Shown here one piece after another: positions 1-8,468 of a stretch of DNA of 29,578 nt. A program made the position numbers and the translations under genes. The stretch spans positions 1 to 29,578 of the forward strand of contig DATKQY010000021.1 of NCBI GenBank assembly GCA_035532475.1, in the 5' to 3' direction. The notes below the pieces were generated by a model. It saw only the letters and a list, made by a program, of their open reading frames with translations, searched no databases and had not been told where the DNA came from. Numbering within the stretch: the stretch's first letter is position 1; every line of letters begins with the position of its first letter. The stretch comes from DATKQY01 sp035532475 (lineage in GTDB: Bacteria > Actinomycetota > Acidimicrobiia > Acidimicrobiales > Bog-793).

Positions 1-458
1 CTCCTCGACGACGAGGATCTCCCGTCCCTCGGCGGAGAGCGCGGCGCTGAGATGCTCGACGCCGAAACGAGCGAGCCGGTCCCGATGCTCGACGACGATG
101 CGAGCAGCCCCGCCGTCCGCGAGAAGACGGGCAAGGCGCGGACGCCTCGCGTTGGGCCCCGAGCCCACCTCGCTCACGACCTCGTCGACCGAAAGGCCGT
201 GCTCGGACGCCCACAGGCTCACCCGCCCGGCCTGGCGCTCGAGGTCGTCGCGCTGGTCGTGGGAGCTCACCCGGCAGTAGGCGACGGTCCGGCCGCCGGC
301 GGCGTTCGCGCGTGCCTCTCGACGACGATCGTGCCCGACGCCAGCCGTCGGGCGGGCACCGGCATCGTGCCGTCCTGGAACCAGCGGTAGGCGGTGTTCT
401 GGTGGACGCCGTACGAACGGGCCCATTCGGCGAGCTTCACGCGCACAAGCGTACACAC
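1..458 (-). pseudogene. tnpA: IS607-family serine recombinase (TnpA), frameshifted and cut by the window edge
   Basis: The N-terminal frame (GTG at 458) reads a MerR-like helix-turn-helix typical of IS607 resolvases: KLAEWARSYGVHQNTAYRWF, then PVPARRLASGTIVV. That frame stops at about 267. The catalytic domain continues in another minus-strand frame from about 300 to base 1: RTVAYCRVSSHDQRDDLERQ (nucleophilic Ser in RVSS), then EVGSGPNARRPRLARLLAD, IVVEHRDRLARFGVEHL and ILVVEE. The change of frame equals one lost base (or two gained) at about 290-325, so the gene as read cannot make a full enzyme unless the frameshift is a sequencing error. In IS607 elements this recombinase, which makes a circular intermediate, is normally followed by tnpB; that position would lie beyond the window. 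A second GTG at 440 is an alternative start. Confidence 0.85.
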
Positions 459-707
459 GTTCGGTCACGTCTAGGTGGATCGCCGGGAGCAGTTCGCAAC
501 CCCTTCGTGCACAGGGTGTCTCGTTGCACCACGCTGCACTAGAAGGTGCGGCCGACTGCAATCTGATCGTCCGCCGATCGCAGCTCTGCGCACCCGTCTT
601 CCCGATGCGCCCGGGCATGCCCGAGTCTCAGACACATGACGCCGTCCGGCTCGGCACGGTCAACCGCTACGCGGTTCTCGACATCGCCGCACGAACAACT
701 CGGGTCA
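459..707. other. non-coding stretch, nothing recognised
   Basis: These 249 bases separate the recombinase start from the end of the membrane-protein gene. They would contain the left end of the IS607 element, but such elements have no terminal inverted repeats, so no boundary can be drawn. No convincing gene, tRNA or terminator was seen. Confidence 0.4.
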
Positions 708-2354
708 CTAGGTGCTCGTGCCGATCGACGAGACCGAGATCGGGTGTTTGAAGACCAGAACCCGGTAATCGCCGAACGAGTACATCGTGGTCGGTGGGCC
801 GAAGGTGCCGGCGGCAACGCTCGCGCTAACGAGGGGCAGCGCCGCGTTGAACAGGATGAACTGAAAGCGCTGTCCCGTGTACCACGATGCGTCCGACTGG
901 CGTTCGTAGCGGACGACGCGGCCCGAAGGGCCGTCGATGACGGGGCGGACGACGACCTCAGCGTTCGAGGCAACGGTCACGATGGACGCCGACCAGTAGT
1001 CGCCGAGGCCCTTCGTGAGTCGGTGGTCGGCGAGGAAGGCGGCGAGCTGACGGGGGGTCTGGCCGGCAGACGGTAACCGGAAGCTCAGGCCGAGCGCCGC
1101 GCCGTAGGCGAGCACGCCGGAGATTCCGGCGACGAGGGCGCCGCGACGCGCCACCGGCTGCGCGAGGCGTTCGCCGACCCTCCCGACGAGACGACCGCCG
1201 AGCACGGCGCCGAAGATGACAGCGGCCGTGAGGTAACGCGCGAACACATCGACGCCCACCTCGTCGAGTCGTGCGAAGACGCCGAGGTCGCCGAGGAACG
1301 CGAACAGGAGGAGGTCGTCGACGTGCCAGTCTCGATCCGTCGTGAGGCGGCCAGGACGGCCCGCAACGGATCCGTGGAGCAGTGCCCCGAGCGCAACGAG
1401 GACGCCGGCGACGATGACGACCAGGCCGATCACGTGGACCGCGCGCAGGGCCGCAGGGACCCCGGTCGCCCCGTACGGTCCCGCGTCGATGCCGAGCAGG
1501 GCGGGGCCATACCGCCAGATGTCCGCCAGGTTGGCGAGCATCTGGCTCGGCGAGGCGGTCGGGTTCACCGGGTTGATTCCGAACGTGCCGACAAGGTCGG
1601 CAACCTCCCGAATGACGAACGCCAGGGCGACGCTCGCTGCTGCCGCGCTCAGCGAGGCGAGGCCACTCCGCCAGTTGCGACGGCGCGCCATCGCCGCGAG
1701 GCCAGCCAATGCCGCGGGTGCGACCCCGAAGACCGCGATCTGCAAGTCGCCGAGCAGCCCAGCCGCCAGCAGCACGACCGCCACGATCCAGCCCCAGCCG
1801 AATCGGCCGCTGCGCAGACCGGCGAAGGCGACGAGGGCCCAGAGTGCCGTTCCGACGTGCAGCGGACCTTGGAGCAGGAACATGGACATGGCGCGGCTGG
1901 GCAGCGCCAGCAGCGTGAAGACCGTCACCATCGCCGCGATGCCCGCGCCGCCACGCCGGCTTCCCCGGGCGAGGACGGCGCCGACCACCACCACGAGCGC
2001 GGCGATCACCGCGGGAACCGAGTCGAGCTGTGAGGAGCGCACGCCCTGTCCCAGCACGGCGAAGAGGTAGAAGAGGGCGTCGACGCTCCAAAAGGAGTCC
2101 CTCGAGAGCGACCACCCGTGCAGCGACAGGTTGCCGGAGCTGAGCGACTGGCCTTCGAGCACGACCGTCGCCCCGTCGGAGTTGCCCGAGGCCACGTGGG
2201 CGGCGGCAGCGTAGAGCAGGATCACGACGCCGATGAGGCACGCAGCCAGCGCGGCGACCGCCAGCACCGTCGAGCGCGTGCCGCCGCTCGCGGGCGCCTG
2301 ATCGTGCTCGTCCGACCGGGCGGTCGATATCCGCTCCGCCGAGGTGGGGATCAT
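708..2354 (-). CDS. polytopic integral membrane protein of unknown function
   Basis: The product has 548 residues. A charged, probably cytoplasmic N-terminus of about 28 residues is followed by a first membrane helix (STVLAVAALAACLIGVVILL). Many further hydrophobic helices follow up to about residue 420, and then a roughly 120-residue soluble C-terminal region. The first extracytoplasmic loop contains WSLSRDSFWSVDALFYLFAV. An aromatic/Asp loop after the first helix, many helices and a soluble tail recall GT-C glycosyltransferases, but I see no definite catalytic DxE/ExD motif, so this is only a topological resemblance. The start ATG at 2354 has no clear ribosome binding site. The gene stands alone, and the opposite strand is open over long stretches only because the DNA is GC-rich. 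Confidence 0.75.
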   Translation of the reverse strand: MIPTSAERISTARSDEHDQAPASGGTRSTVLAVAALAACLIGVVILLYAAAAHVASGNSDGATVVLEGQSLSSGNLSLHGWSLSRDSFWSVDALFYLFAVLGQGVRSSQLDSVPAVIAALVVVVGAVLARGSRRGGAGIAAMVTVFTLLALPSRAMSMFLLQGPLHVGTALWALVAFAGLRSGRFGWGWIVAVVLLAAGLLGDLQIAVFGVAPAALAGLAAMARRRNWRSGLASLSAAAASVALAFVIREVADLVGTFGINPVNPTASPSQMLANLADIWRYGPALLGIDAGPYGATGVPAALRAVHVIGLVVIVAGVLVALGALLHGSVAGRPGRLTTDRDWHVDDLLLFAFLGDLGVFARLDEVGVDVFARYLTAAVIFGAVLGGRLVGRVGERLAQPVARRGALVAGISGVLAYGAALGLSFRLPSAGQTPRQLAAFLADHRLTKGLGDYWSASIVTVASNAEVVVRPVIDGPSGRVVRYERQSDASWYTGQRFQFILFNAALPLVSASVAAGTFGPPTTMYSFGDYRVLVFKHPISVSSIGTST

Positions 2355-2684
2355 CGAAACCCGACGCCCCGGCGCGATCGGACCGTCGCCGGGCGGACTG
2401 CCGAGGGCAGGTTCAGCTTGCGCACGGGTGCTGAAGCTAGCGCCAGTCGCCGCGGGAGCGAGGGAGGCCCGCGGGCGGCGCAGGGAAGTGCGGTACCTCG
2501 GTGCTTTTCGACGCCACGAGCGGCATGGGGCTACCGGTGGCCGCTCGGCCCCCTTCGACGACGGTGCACCGTACGGGCCCGGGGGCTTCGAGCGCAGAAG
2601 AGTGCCGCCGGGGCGGGCCGCTGACTGCCTACCATTCGCGGCGAACTATTCCGTGCGGCGACGTGGACGAAGAAGGGCATGACT
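2355..2684. other. divergent intergenic region with a weak promoter candidate
   Basis: This region lies between the membrane protein (minus) and the DUF1003-like gene (plus). A possible promoter for the plus-strand gene is CTGACT (2621-2626), a 17-base spacer and AACTAT (2644-2649); both boxes are weak. No gene remnant was recognised. Confidence 0.3.
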
Positions 2685-3140
2685 ATGAGCAGCTACGAGC
2701 ACGTTCCTCATCCCCACACGCTTGAGCGCCTTGAGCACCGAGACAAGCCGGTCACTTCTTCTGACGTCATCAAGGAGAAGGCCACCACGAAGTTCAACGC
2801 GTGGCTCGCTGTGAAGATCACCGAGGGCGTCGGAACGATGTGGTGCGCCTACCTGTTCGCAGCGCTCGCGCTCATAGGTCTGCCCGCCGCATTGAAACCG
2901 GGTGGCGAAGGGATCATCGCGTGGATCGCTCAGACCTTCCTCCAGCTCGTGCTGCTCTCGATCATCATCGTGGGCCAGAACATCGCTGCCGCGGCCTCTG
3001 ACCAGCGATCGGAGAACACCTACAAGGACGCGGAGGCCATCTTGAGCGAGGCGCTGGAGATCCAGAAGCACCTGAAGTCCCAGGACGAGGCGCTGATTGC
3101 CGCGCTGCAGCAGGCGGTGGCCAAGCTCCCTGCCAGCTAG
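2685..3140 (+). CDS. small DUF1003-like membrane protein
   Basis: The product has about 151 residues. A charged N-terminus is followed by two membrane helices (about residues 46-64, CAYLFAALALIGLPAAL, and 71-94, WIAQTFLQLVLLSIIIVGQN), then a polar helical tail (DQRSENTYKDAEAILSEALE). The layout of two helices, an 'xxQN' turn at the end of helix 2 and an acidic/basic coiled tail matches the DUF1003 family, whose consensus has MMSQNRQ followed by DR..AE.DY. The match is partial, so the assignment is an inference. ATG at 2685 is preferred over the in-frame ATG at 2679 because the AGAAGGG ribosome binding site ends at 2677, leaving seven bases before 2685 but only one before 2679. Confidence 0.75.
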   Translation: MSSYEHVPHPHTLERLEHRDKPVTSSDVIKEKATTKFNAWLAVKITEGVGTMWCAYLFAALALIGLPAALKPGGEGIIAWIAQTFLQLVLLSIIIVGQNIAAAASDQRSENTYKDAEAILSEALEIQKHLKSQDEALIAALQQAVAKLPAS

Positions 3141-3486
3141 CGGCCCCACGGCCGTCGGCGACAACGACACGTCCGTCGGGCTCTGCCCCGATCGGTCGCA
3201 CTCTCCCGGGTCGCCGGCGAGGTCCCGAGTCGCCCACCTGGACGACCGGCCCAGTGCCAGCCGAGGATCGCCTCCCGGCGTCGTTCCGAATGAGGACAGC
3301 ACGTGGCGGTGCGCGCGGTCCGGCTCGCGACCTGCCGAAGCTCGGTGGCGCGCCCGCCACCGCACTCGTGGGCGAGCTCACGGACCGGGACGCCCCCGAG
3401 CGAGCGCGCTGGCGGGGAACGCCGCAGGTCCGGTCTCTGCGTCGGCTCCGACGTCGCGGCGGCCGACGCAGCGGTGAGACGCGTGT
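3141..3486. other. convergent intergenic region
   Basis: Directly after the stop at 3140 a short hairpin can form (CGGCC, loop CCAC, GGCCG, 3141-3154), without a T tract. It may help terminate the DUF1003-like gene. The rest, up to the sirtuin stop codon, shows no recognisable gene, and frames on both strands read as low-complexity GC-rich peptides. Confidence 0.35.
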
Positions 3487-4272
3487 CTAGGCGACGATCG
3501 CCGGGAGGATCTCGCCGATCGCCCCCCTGACCAGCGCCGTGGCCAGGTCGTCCTGATCGGTTGGGGAGCCGTTGACGATGACGACCGGCGCCCCCGCGCG
3601 GTGCGCGAGTGTCGCCAACCCGGCTGCGGGATACACCGACAGCGTCGAGCCGACGGCGAGCAGCAGGTCGCATCCTCGTGCATACGCCTCGGCTCGCCGT
3701 AGGTCCGCGGACACGAGTGACTCGCCGAAGAGGATGGTTGTCCGCTTGAGGATCCCGCCACACGGGCCCTGCGGGCGCAACTCAAGGCAGCCCGGGTCGT
3801 CCTCGCCCAGACGCACCCGCTCCACGACGTTTCGGGTCGGCACGGTCGAGCCGCACCGGATGCAGCGCGTGCACCGGCTCGAGCCGTGGATCTCGATGAC
3901 ACGTTCCGGGTCGTGACCGGCGTCGAGGTGCAGGCCGTCGGTGTTCTGGGTCACGAGCAGGGAGAGCGCTTTGCGCCGTCCGAGCTCGGCCAGCGCGAGG
4001 TGCGCGCCGTTCGGCTCTGCGCCGAGTGCGCCGGAGGCGATGATCGATCGCCACGACTGCCGGCGGACCTCGGCACTCGACAGGTAGTTCTCGAGCGTCG
4101 ACATCCGCTCGGCTCGAGGATCCCTGGTCCACACCCCGTCTGGCCCCCGGAAGTCGCGGATCCCCGAGTCGGTCGAGATCCCCGCCCCCGTCAGCACGAG
4201 GACGCGTTCGTTCGAGGCGACGAGCCGTCGTGCCACCGCGATCGCATCGGAGCCCATATCCGAGTGTTGCAT
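3487..4272 (-). CDS. NAD-dependent protein deacylase, Sir2 family (sirtuin)
   Basis: The product has about 261 residues, normal for a bacterial sirtuin. Seen: the NAD-binding GAGIST.SGIRDFRG signature, TQNTDGLH (most sirtuins have NVDG), the catalytic His in EIHG, CIRCG as the first zinc pair, CGGILK for the second zinc half, FGESL, and the C-terminal VGSTLSVYPAAGL and VIVNGSPT motifs. Sirtuins use NAD+ to remove acyl groups from lysines of cytosolic proteins. The second zinc pair is unusual: the Cys before PCGG lies eight residues upstream instead of the usual two. ATG at 4272 is chosen because GCGAGG lies eight bases upstream; GTG at 4281 and ATG at 4257 are alternatives. It is transcribed away from the glutamate decarboxylase gene. 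Confidence 0.93.
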   Translation of the reverse strand: MQHSDMGSDAIAVARRLVASNERVLVLTGAGISTDSGIRDFRGPDGVWTRDPRAERMSTLENYLSSAEVRRQSWRSIIASGALGAEPNGAHLALAELGRRKALSLLVTQNTDGLHLDAGHDPERVIEIHGSSRCTRCIRCGSTVPTRNVVERVRLGEDDPGCLELRPQGPCGGILKRTTILFGESLVSADLRRAEAYARGCDLLLAVGSTLSVYPAAGLATLAHRAGAPVVIVNGSPTDQDDLATALVRGAIGEILPAIVA

Positions 4273-4549
4273 CCATCGCACCTCGCGAGGAGACGCGGCG
4301 CGCGCTTGGCGGGCAGCGCCGGCGCAGGTACCACGGTGCGTCCTGCCTCACCGGCGGGGCGAGCGTGGAGGCGCCACCGTCAGTCGCGACGCCGTGGCAG
4401 GTCGGCCGGCCTGCTCGGCGTGTCCGAGGACGACCTCGAAGGCGCATTCCCTCCGATCTGGGCCCGCCCGCGGGCGGCGGCCGCTCGCCGCCTGGGAGGA
4501 TGCGGTCACAGCTGTGGCCGCGGCGGCACGGACTCAGGAGGTTGGCGCG

Positions 4550-5956
4550 ATGGCTCTCCACCACGGAACACCTGCTCGTCACCCGGGTCGTCACCGAGGG
4601 AATCCTCTGCTCACGCTGGACAACCCGGTCCTTGGCGAGGAGGTGGTGCTCCCGACGCACCGCCTGCGTGATGATCCGATACCGGCCGAGACCGCGTACC
4701 AGCTGGTCCACGACGAGCTGATGCTTGACGGCAACGCCCGGCTCAACCTGGCGACGTTCGTGACGACCTGGATGGAGCCCCCGGCCGCCCGGCTGATGGC
4801 CGAGTGCGCCGAGAAGAACATGATCGACAAGGACGAGTATCCCCAGACGGCAGAGCTCGAGCGGCGTTGCGTGAGCATCCTGGCTCATCTGTGGAACGCA
4901 CCAGATCCGGATCAGAGCATCGGCTGTTCGACGACCGGATCGTCGGAAGCCTGCATGTTGGGCGGGTTGGCGCTCAAGCGGCGTTGGTCAAGGCGACGGG
5001 CCGCGGCGGGTCAGCCTGCGGACCGCCCGAACCTGGTCATGGGCGTGAACGTGCAGGTGTGCTGGGAGAAGTTCTGCAACTACTGGGAGGTGGAAGCCCG
5101 GACTGTCCCGATGGAGGGGGACCGCTTCCACCTGGCCGCAGACCAAGCGGCGGCGCTCTGCGACGAGAACACGATCGGTGTCGTGGCGATCCTCGGGTCC
5201 ACCTTCGACGGTAGCTACGAGCCGGTCGCCGAGATCGCCGCGGCGCTGGACGATCTCGAGGCCCGCACGGGACTCGACATCCCGATGCACGTCGACGGGG
5301 CATCGGGCGGGATGATCGCGCCCTTCATCGACGCGGATCTGCGATGGGACTTCCGAGTTCCCCGCGTGGCGTCGATCAACACGTCCGGGCACAAGTACGG
5401 CCTCGTCTACCCGGGGGTGGGCTGGGTGGTGTGGCGCGACCACCAAGCCCTTCCTGCCGAGCTGGTCTTCAACGTCAACTACCTAGGCGGCAACATGCCC
5501 ACGTTCGCGCTCAACTTCTCGCGACCGGGGGCTGAGGTCGTGGCCCAGTACTACGCATTCCTGCGGCTCGGCTTCGGGGGCTTTCGGGCCGTCCAGCAGG
5601 CGTCGCGCGAGATCGCCGTCGGCCTATCCGACCAGGTCGGCCAGCTGGGACCCTTCGAGCTCATCACGCGAGGGGACCAACTACCGGTCTTCGCGTTCAC
5701 CACGCGCCCCGACATCACGGCCTACAACGTGTTCGACGTGTCGCGGCGCCTGCGTGAGCGAGGGTGGCTCGTGCCGGCCTACACTTTCCCCGAGCGCCGG
5801 ACCGATCTCAGCGTGCTGCGGGTCGTCGTCCGCAACGGTTTCTCCCACGACCTGGCGGGCTTGTTCCTCGAGGACCTGAGCCGCCTGCTGCCCGAGCTTG
5901 ATCGCCAGCACGGCCCGCTCCAAAGCCCGGAGGAAGGCTCCGCCTTCCACCACTGA
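4550..5956 (+). CDS. gadB: glutamate decarboxylase (PLP-dependent)
   Basis: The product has 468 residues, close to E. coli GadA/B (466). It converts glutamate to GABA and CO2 and consumes a proton, a known acid-stress reaction. Seen: SIGCSTTGSSEACMLGGLAL (substrate/PLP region), HVDGASGG (about 248-254) and SINTSGHKYGLVYPGVGWV with the PLP lysine at about K282. The C-terminus ends in FHH; E. coli GadB has a penultimate His that closes the active site at neutral pH, and the penultimate residue here is also His. ATG at 4550 is preceded by AGGAGG (4536-4541). The in-frame upstream extension reads as low-complexity and is not counted. No glutamate/GABA antiporter is present in the window. Confidence 0.95.
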   Translation: MALHHGTPARHPGRHRGNPLLTLDNPVLGEEVVLPTHRLRDDPIPAETAYQLVHDELMLDGNARLNLATFVTTWMEPPAARLMAECAEKNMIDKDEYPQTAELERRCVSILAHLWNAPDPDQSIGCSTTGSSEACMLGGLALKRRWSRRRAAAGQPADRPNLVMGVNVQVCWEKFCNYWEVEARTVPMEGDRFHLAADQAAALCDENTIGVVAILGSTFDGSYEPVAEIAAALDDLEARTGLDIPMHVDGASGGMIAPFIDADLRWDFRVPRVASINTSGHKYGLVYPGVGWVVWRDHQALPAELVFNVNYLGGNMPTFALNFSRPGAEVVAQYYAFLRLGFGGFRAVQQASREIAVGLSDQVGQLGPFELITRGDQLPVFAFTTRPDITAYNVFDVSRRLRERGWLVPAYTFPERRTDLSVLRVVVRNGFSHDLAGLFLEDLSRLLPELDRQHGPLQSPEEGSAFHH

Positions 5957-6273
5957 CAGCACGTCCCGGCGGCGGGAGCCGCGTGCGTCGTTTGCAGCCC
6001 CAGCTTCGACGTCCCGCGCCGGATGGACCGCCGACGGAACGCGAGCGGGCGACGGGTCGAGCTGCCGCCGGGCCTGAGCACGGACCGGTCGCGCCGCCGA
6101 GACGGGCCGAGCCAACGAACGCCGGGCCCGGGCCCGTTCCGTGCACGCTCTGCAGCCCCGCCGCGGCCGGTGCCTCGCATGGCGACGAGGGGGGCCGCAG
6201 GCATGGGGAGGGCTCGATTGCCCGTCGCTGGCTCCTGTGGTCCCGCAGCGGCGGCAATTCGTAGCGGCTCGGC
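5957..6273. other. convergent intergenic region between gadB and katA
   Basis: No gene is recognised in these 317 bases. There is a 12-base palindrome GGGCCCGGGCCC near 6125. At the katA end a 7-base inverted repeat, AGCGGCT (6263-6269) and AGCCGCT (6276-6282), straddles the katA stop codon. It may fold at the mRNA 3' end, but no T tract follows. Confidence 0.35.
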
Positions 6274-7722
6274 TCAGCCGCTGTGTCCGATCTCCTTCGC
6301 GACGCGGGCGCCCAGGTCGGCATCGACCTTGTGCCAGTAGTCGAGCGCCCGGGCGAGCACGTCTCCGGTGACGCCGTTGCCGAGATGGCCGGAGATGTTG
6401 GACGCGAGCCGCTGCTTCGCGCCTTCGTCGAGCACGGCCCGGTAGAGGACGCCGGGCTGGACGAAGTCGTCGTCCTCGCGGTGCTTGGTGTACGCGGCGC
6501 GCACGATCTCTCCGCTGACCGCCCATGACGGCTCGAACAGCGCAGGGTCAGCCTTCGGTCCGCCGAAGGCGTTCGGCGCGTACACCGGATCGGGGGAGTT
6601 GCGGTAGGCCATCGGGCCGTCCGCGTTGTAACTGTGCACCGGGACCTTCGGTGCGTTGATCGGCAGCTGCAGGTAGTTGGGGCCGATCCGGTAGCGATGG
6701 GTGTCCGGGTAGGAGAACAACCTTCCGAGCAGCATCTTGTCGGGGCTCGGGCCGATGCCGGGCACCATGTTGGAGGGCTCGAATGCCGCCTGCTCGACCT
6801 CGGCGAAATAGTTCACCGGGTTGCGATCGAGCACGAGCCGACCCACCTTGTGCAGCGGGTAGTCCTCGTGCGGCCACACCTTCGTGAGGTCGAAGGGGTT
6901 GAACCGGTAGTCGGCGGCCTCCTCGAAGCCCATGATCTGCATGTGCAGCGTCCACGACGGCTGCTCACCCCGAGCGATCGACTGGTAGAGGTCGCGAAGG
7001 TGGAAGTCGCCGTCCTCGGCCACCATGGCCTTCGCGTCGGCGTCCGGCAGGAAGTCGATCCCCTGGTCGGTCTTGAAGTGGTACTTCACCCAGAAGCGTT
7101 CGCCACCGGCATTGGTCCACATGTAGGTGTGGCTCGAGTAGCCGTTCATGTGGCGCCAGGAACGGGGGATGCCACGGTCGCCCATCAACCAGGTGACCTG
7201 GTGCGCGGACTCGGGGGAGAGCGTCCAGAAGTCCCACTGCATGTTGTTGTCGCGCGTATGGGTGTCGGCCCGGCGCTTTTGCGAGTGGATGAAGTCGGAG
7301 AACTTGCTCGGGTCCCTGATGAAGAACACGGGCGTATTGTTGCCCACCATGTCGTAGTTGCCCTCGGCAGTGTAGAACTTGAGGGCGAATCCCCTCGGGT
7401 CGCGCACGGTGTCGGCCGAGCCGAGCTCGCCGGCCACCGTGGAGAACCGGGCGAAGGCCTCGGTCCGGGTGCCCTTCCTCAAGAAGGCGGCCCTGCACCA
7501 CTGGCTGACGTCCTCGGTCACCTCGAGGAACCCGTGGGCGCCGCCGCCCTTGGCGTGGACCACCCGCTCCGGGACGCGCTCGCGGTTGAAGTGGGCCATC
7601 TTCTGGATCACGTAGTGGTCCTGGAGCAGGATCGGGCCGTCGGGCCCGATGGTGAGCGAGTGCTCGTCGCTCGTCGCGGCGATGCCCGCGTCCGTCGTCG
7701 TCACGGGAAGCTTGTCGCTCAT
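6274..7722 (-). CDS. katA: monofunctional heme catalase
   Basis: The product has 482 residues, typical of small-subunit catalases. It breaks hydrogen peroxide down to water and oxygen. Seen: distal heme His at about residue 56 (RVVHAKG), distal Asn in VGNNTPVFFIRD (about 128-129), the catalase signature region FARFSTVAGE.GS.DT.RDPRGF, and proximal Tyr at about 338 in RLFSYPDTHRYR. There is no C-terminal flavodoxin-like domain. The ATG at 7722 overlaps the upstream fur stop codon (ATGA), so the two are probably translationally coupled. A GAGGAG ribosome binding site lies just upstream. The pairing implies peroxide-dependent derepression. Confidence 0.97.
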   Translation of the reverse strand: MSDKLPVTTTDAGIAATSDEHSLTIGPDGPILLQDHYVIQKMAHFNRERVPERVVHAKGGGAHGFLEVTEDVSQWCRAAFLRKGTRTEAFARFSTVAGELGSADTVRDPRGFALKFYTAEGNYDMVGNNTPVFFIRDPSKFSDFIHSQKRRADTHTRDNNMQWDFWTLSPESAHQVTWLMGDRGIPRSWRHMNGYSSHTYMWTNAGGERFWVKYHFKTDQGIDFLPDADAKAMVAEDGDFHLRDLYQSIARGEQPSWTLHMQIMGFEEAADYRFNPFDLTKVWPHEDYPLHKVGRLVLDRNPVNYFAEVEQAAFEPSNMVPGIGPSPDKMLLGRLFSYPDTHRYRIGPNYLQLPINAPKVPVHSYNADGPMAYRNSPDPVYAPNAFGGPKADPALFEPSWAVSGEIVRAAYTKHREDDDFVQPGVLYRAVLDEGAKQRLASNISGHLGNGVTGDVLARALDYWHKVDADLGARVAKEIGHSG

Positions 7723-8204
7723 CGGACTTCTCCTCGGTTGCTCCTCGGCTCTTGCTCCGCTGACGGAGGGCCGGCGTGCTGGCAGGTCGGGCACCGCCCC
7801 CAGAAGGTGATCTCCGCCTCGTCGAGCACATACCCGTGTGTCTCAGCAGGGCTGAGGCACGGCCGCCTGCCCACGACACAGTCCACGTCTGCCGTTGCTC
7901 CGCACCCACGGCAGACCACGTGGTGGTGGTTGTCGCCGACGCGAAGCTCGTACCGCGCGGCACTACCCGCCGGCTCGATGCGCCGAACCATGCCGACGCC
8001 CGCCAGCGTGGCGAGGACGTTGTACACGGCTTGGGGCGAGATCGAGCCGAGCTCGTCGCGCACGATCCGGATCACCGTCTCAGCGTCCGCGTGCGGTCGC
8101 CGGCACAACGCCCGCAGCACGGCGAGGCGCTGGGCGGTCACCCGGAGCCCGCTGGCCCGCAGCGCACGCGCCTGCTCGCCGCTCGACTCCCTGCCCTCCG
8201 TCAT
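7719..8204 (-). CDS. furA: Fur-family peroxide/metal-responsive repressor (FurA/PerR-like)
   Basis: The product has 161 residues. The winged helix spans about residues 15-85 (LRVTAQRLAVLRAL; SPQAVYNVLATL). The metal site region DNHHHVVCRGCG (about 91-102) is present, as are two CxxC pairs for the structural zinc (C98/C101 and C138/C141). Position directly upstream of a catalase and overlapping it by four bases fits the furA-kat arrangement of actinobacteria, where the repressor controls its own operon and is released by peroxide. Whether it senses peroxide by His oxidation cannot be proven from sequence. The promoter lies so close to the ATG at 8204 that the mRNA is probably leaderless; no ribosome binding site is seen. 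The C-terminal tail after C141 is about 20 residues and polar. Confidence 0.93.
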   Translation of the reverse strand: MTEGRESSGEQARALRASGLRVTAQRLAVLRALCRRPHADAETVIRIVRDELGSISPQAVYNVLATLAGVGMVRRIEPAGSAARYELRVGDNHHHVVCRGCGATADVDCVVGRRPCLSPAETHGYVLDEAEITFWGRCPTCQHAGPPSAEQEPRSNRGEVR

Positions 8205-8214
8205 CGCGCATCAC

Positions 8215-8242
8215 ACTAGATCCTCCAATTTGGTGGAGTCAA
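8215..8242 (-). promoter_or_regulatory. furA-katA promoter with embedded operator
   Basis: On the minus strand, TTGACT (8242-8237) and TCTAGT (8220-8215) are separated by 16 bases, giving a good sigma-70-type promoter. The spacer is an AT-rich dyad: CCAATTTGG (8225-8233) inside CTCCA...TGGAG (8223-8238). A repressor there would cover both promoter boxes. The expected transcription start, near 8208, is only about four bases from the furA ATG. The assignment to FurA is an inference from position. Confidence 0.7.
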
Positions 8243-8468
8243 TCCATATAAGCGAGGCACGCGATTCGCCCGCTGGCCCAGGGCATTCGCCCCGGCTCGC
8301 CCACAGGGATTTCCCGACGCGGCGGGCTGCGGTCGGATCACCCTCCGGGCAACGGTGTCGTGCGAGCTCGGACGACCGGGCCAGCGGGACGCGTTCGCGG
8401 CGGGACGCGGCGTGCGTGGCACGGGTGGGCCCGGCCGGCGGAGCCTGGCGCCCCCTTTCGTGACTGCG

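Noticed and set aside
267..330. Programmed frameshift in the IS607 recombinase
   Set aside because: No slippery run or stimulatory structure was seen, and recoding is not typical of this family; a mutation or read error is simpler.
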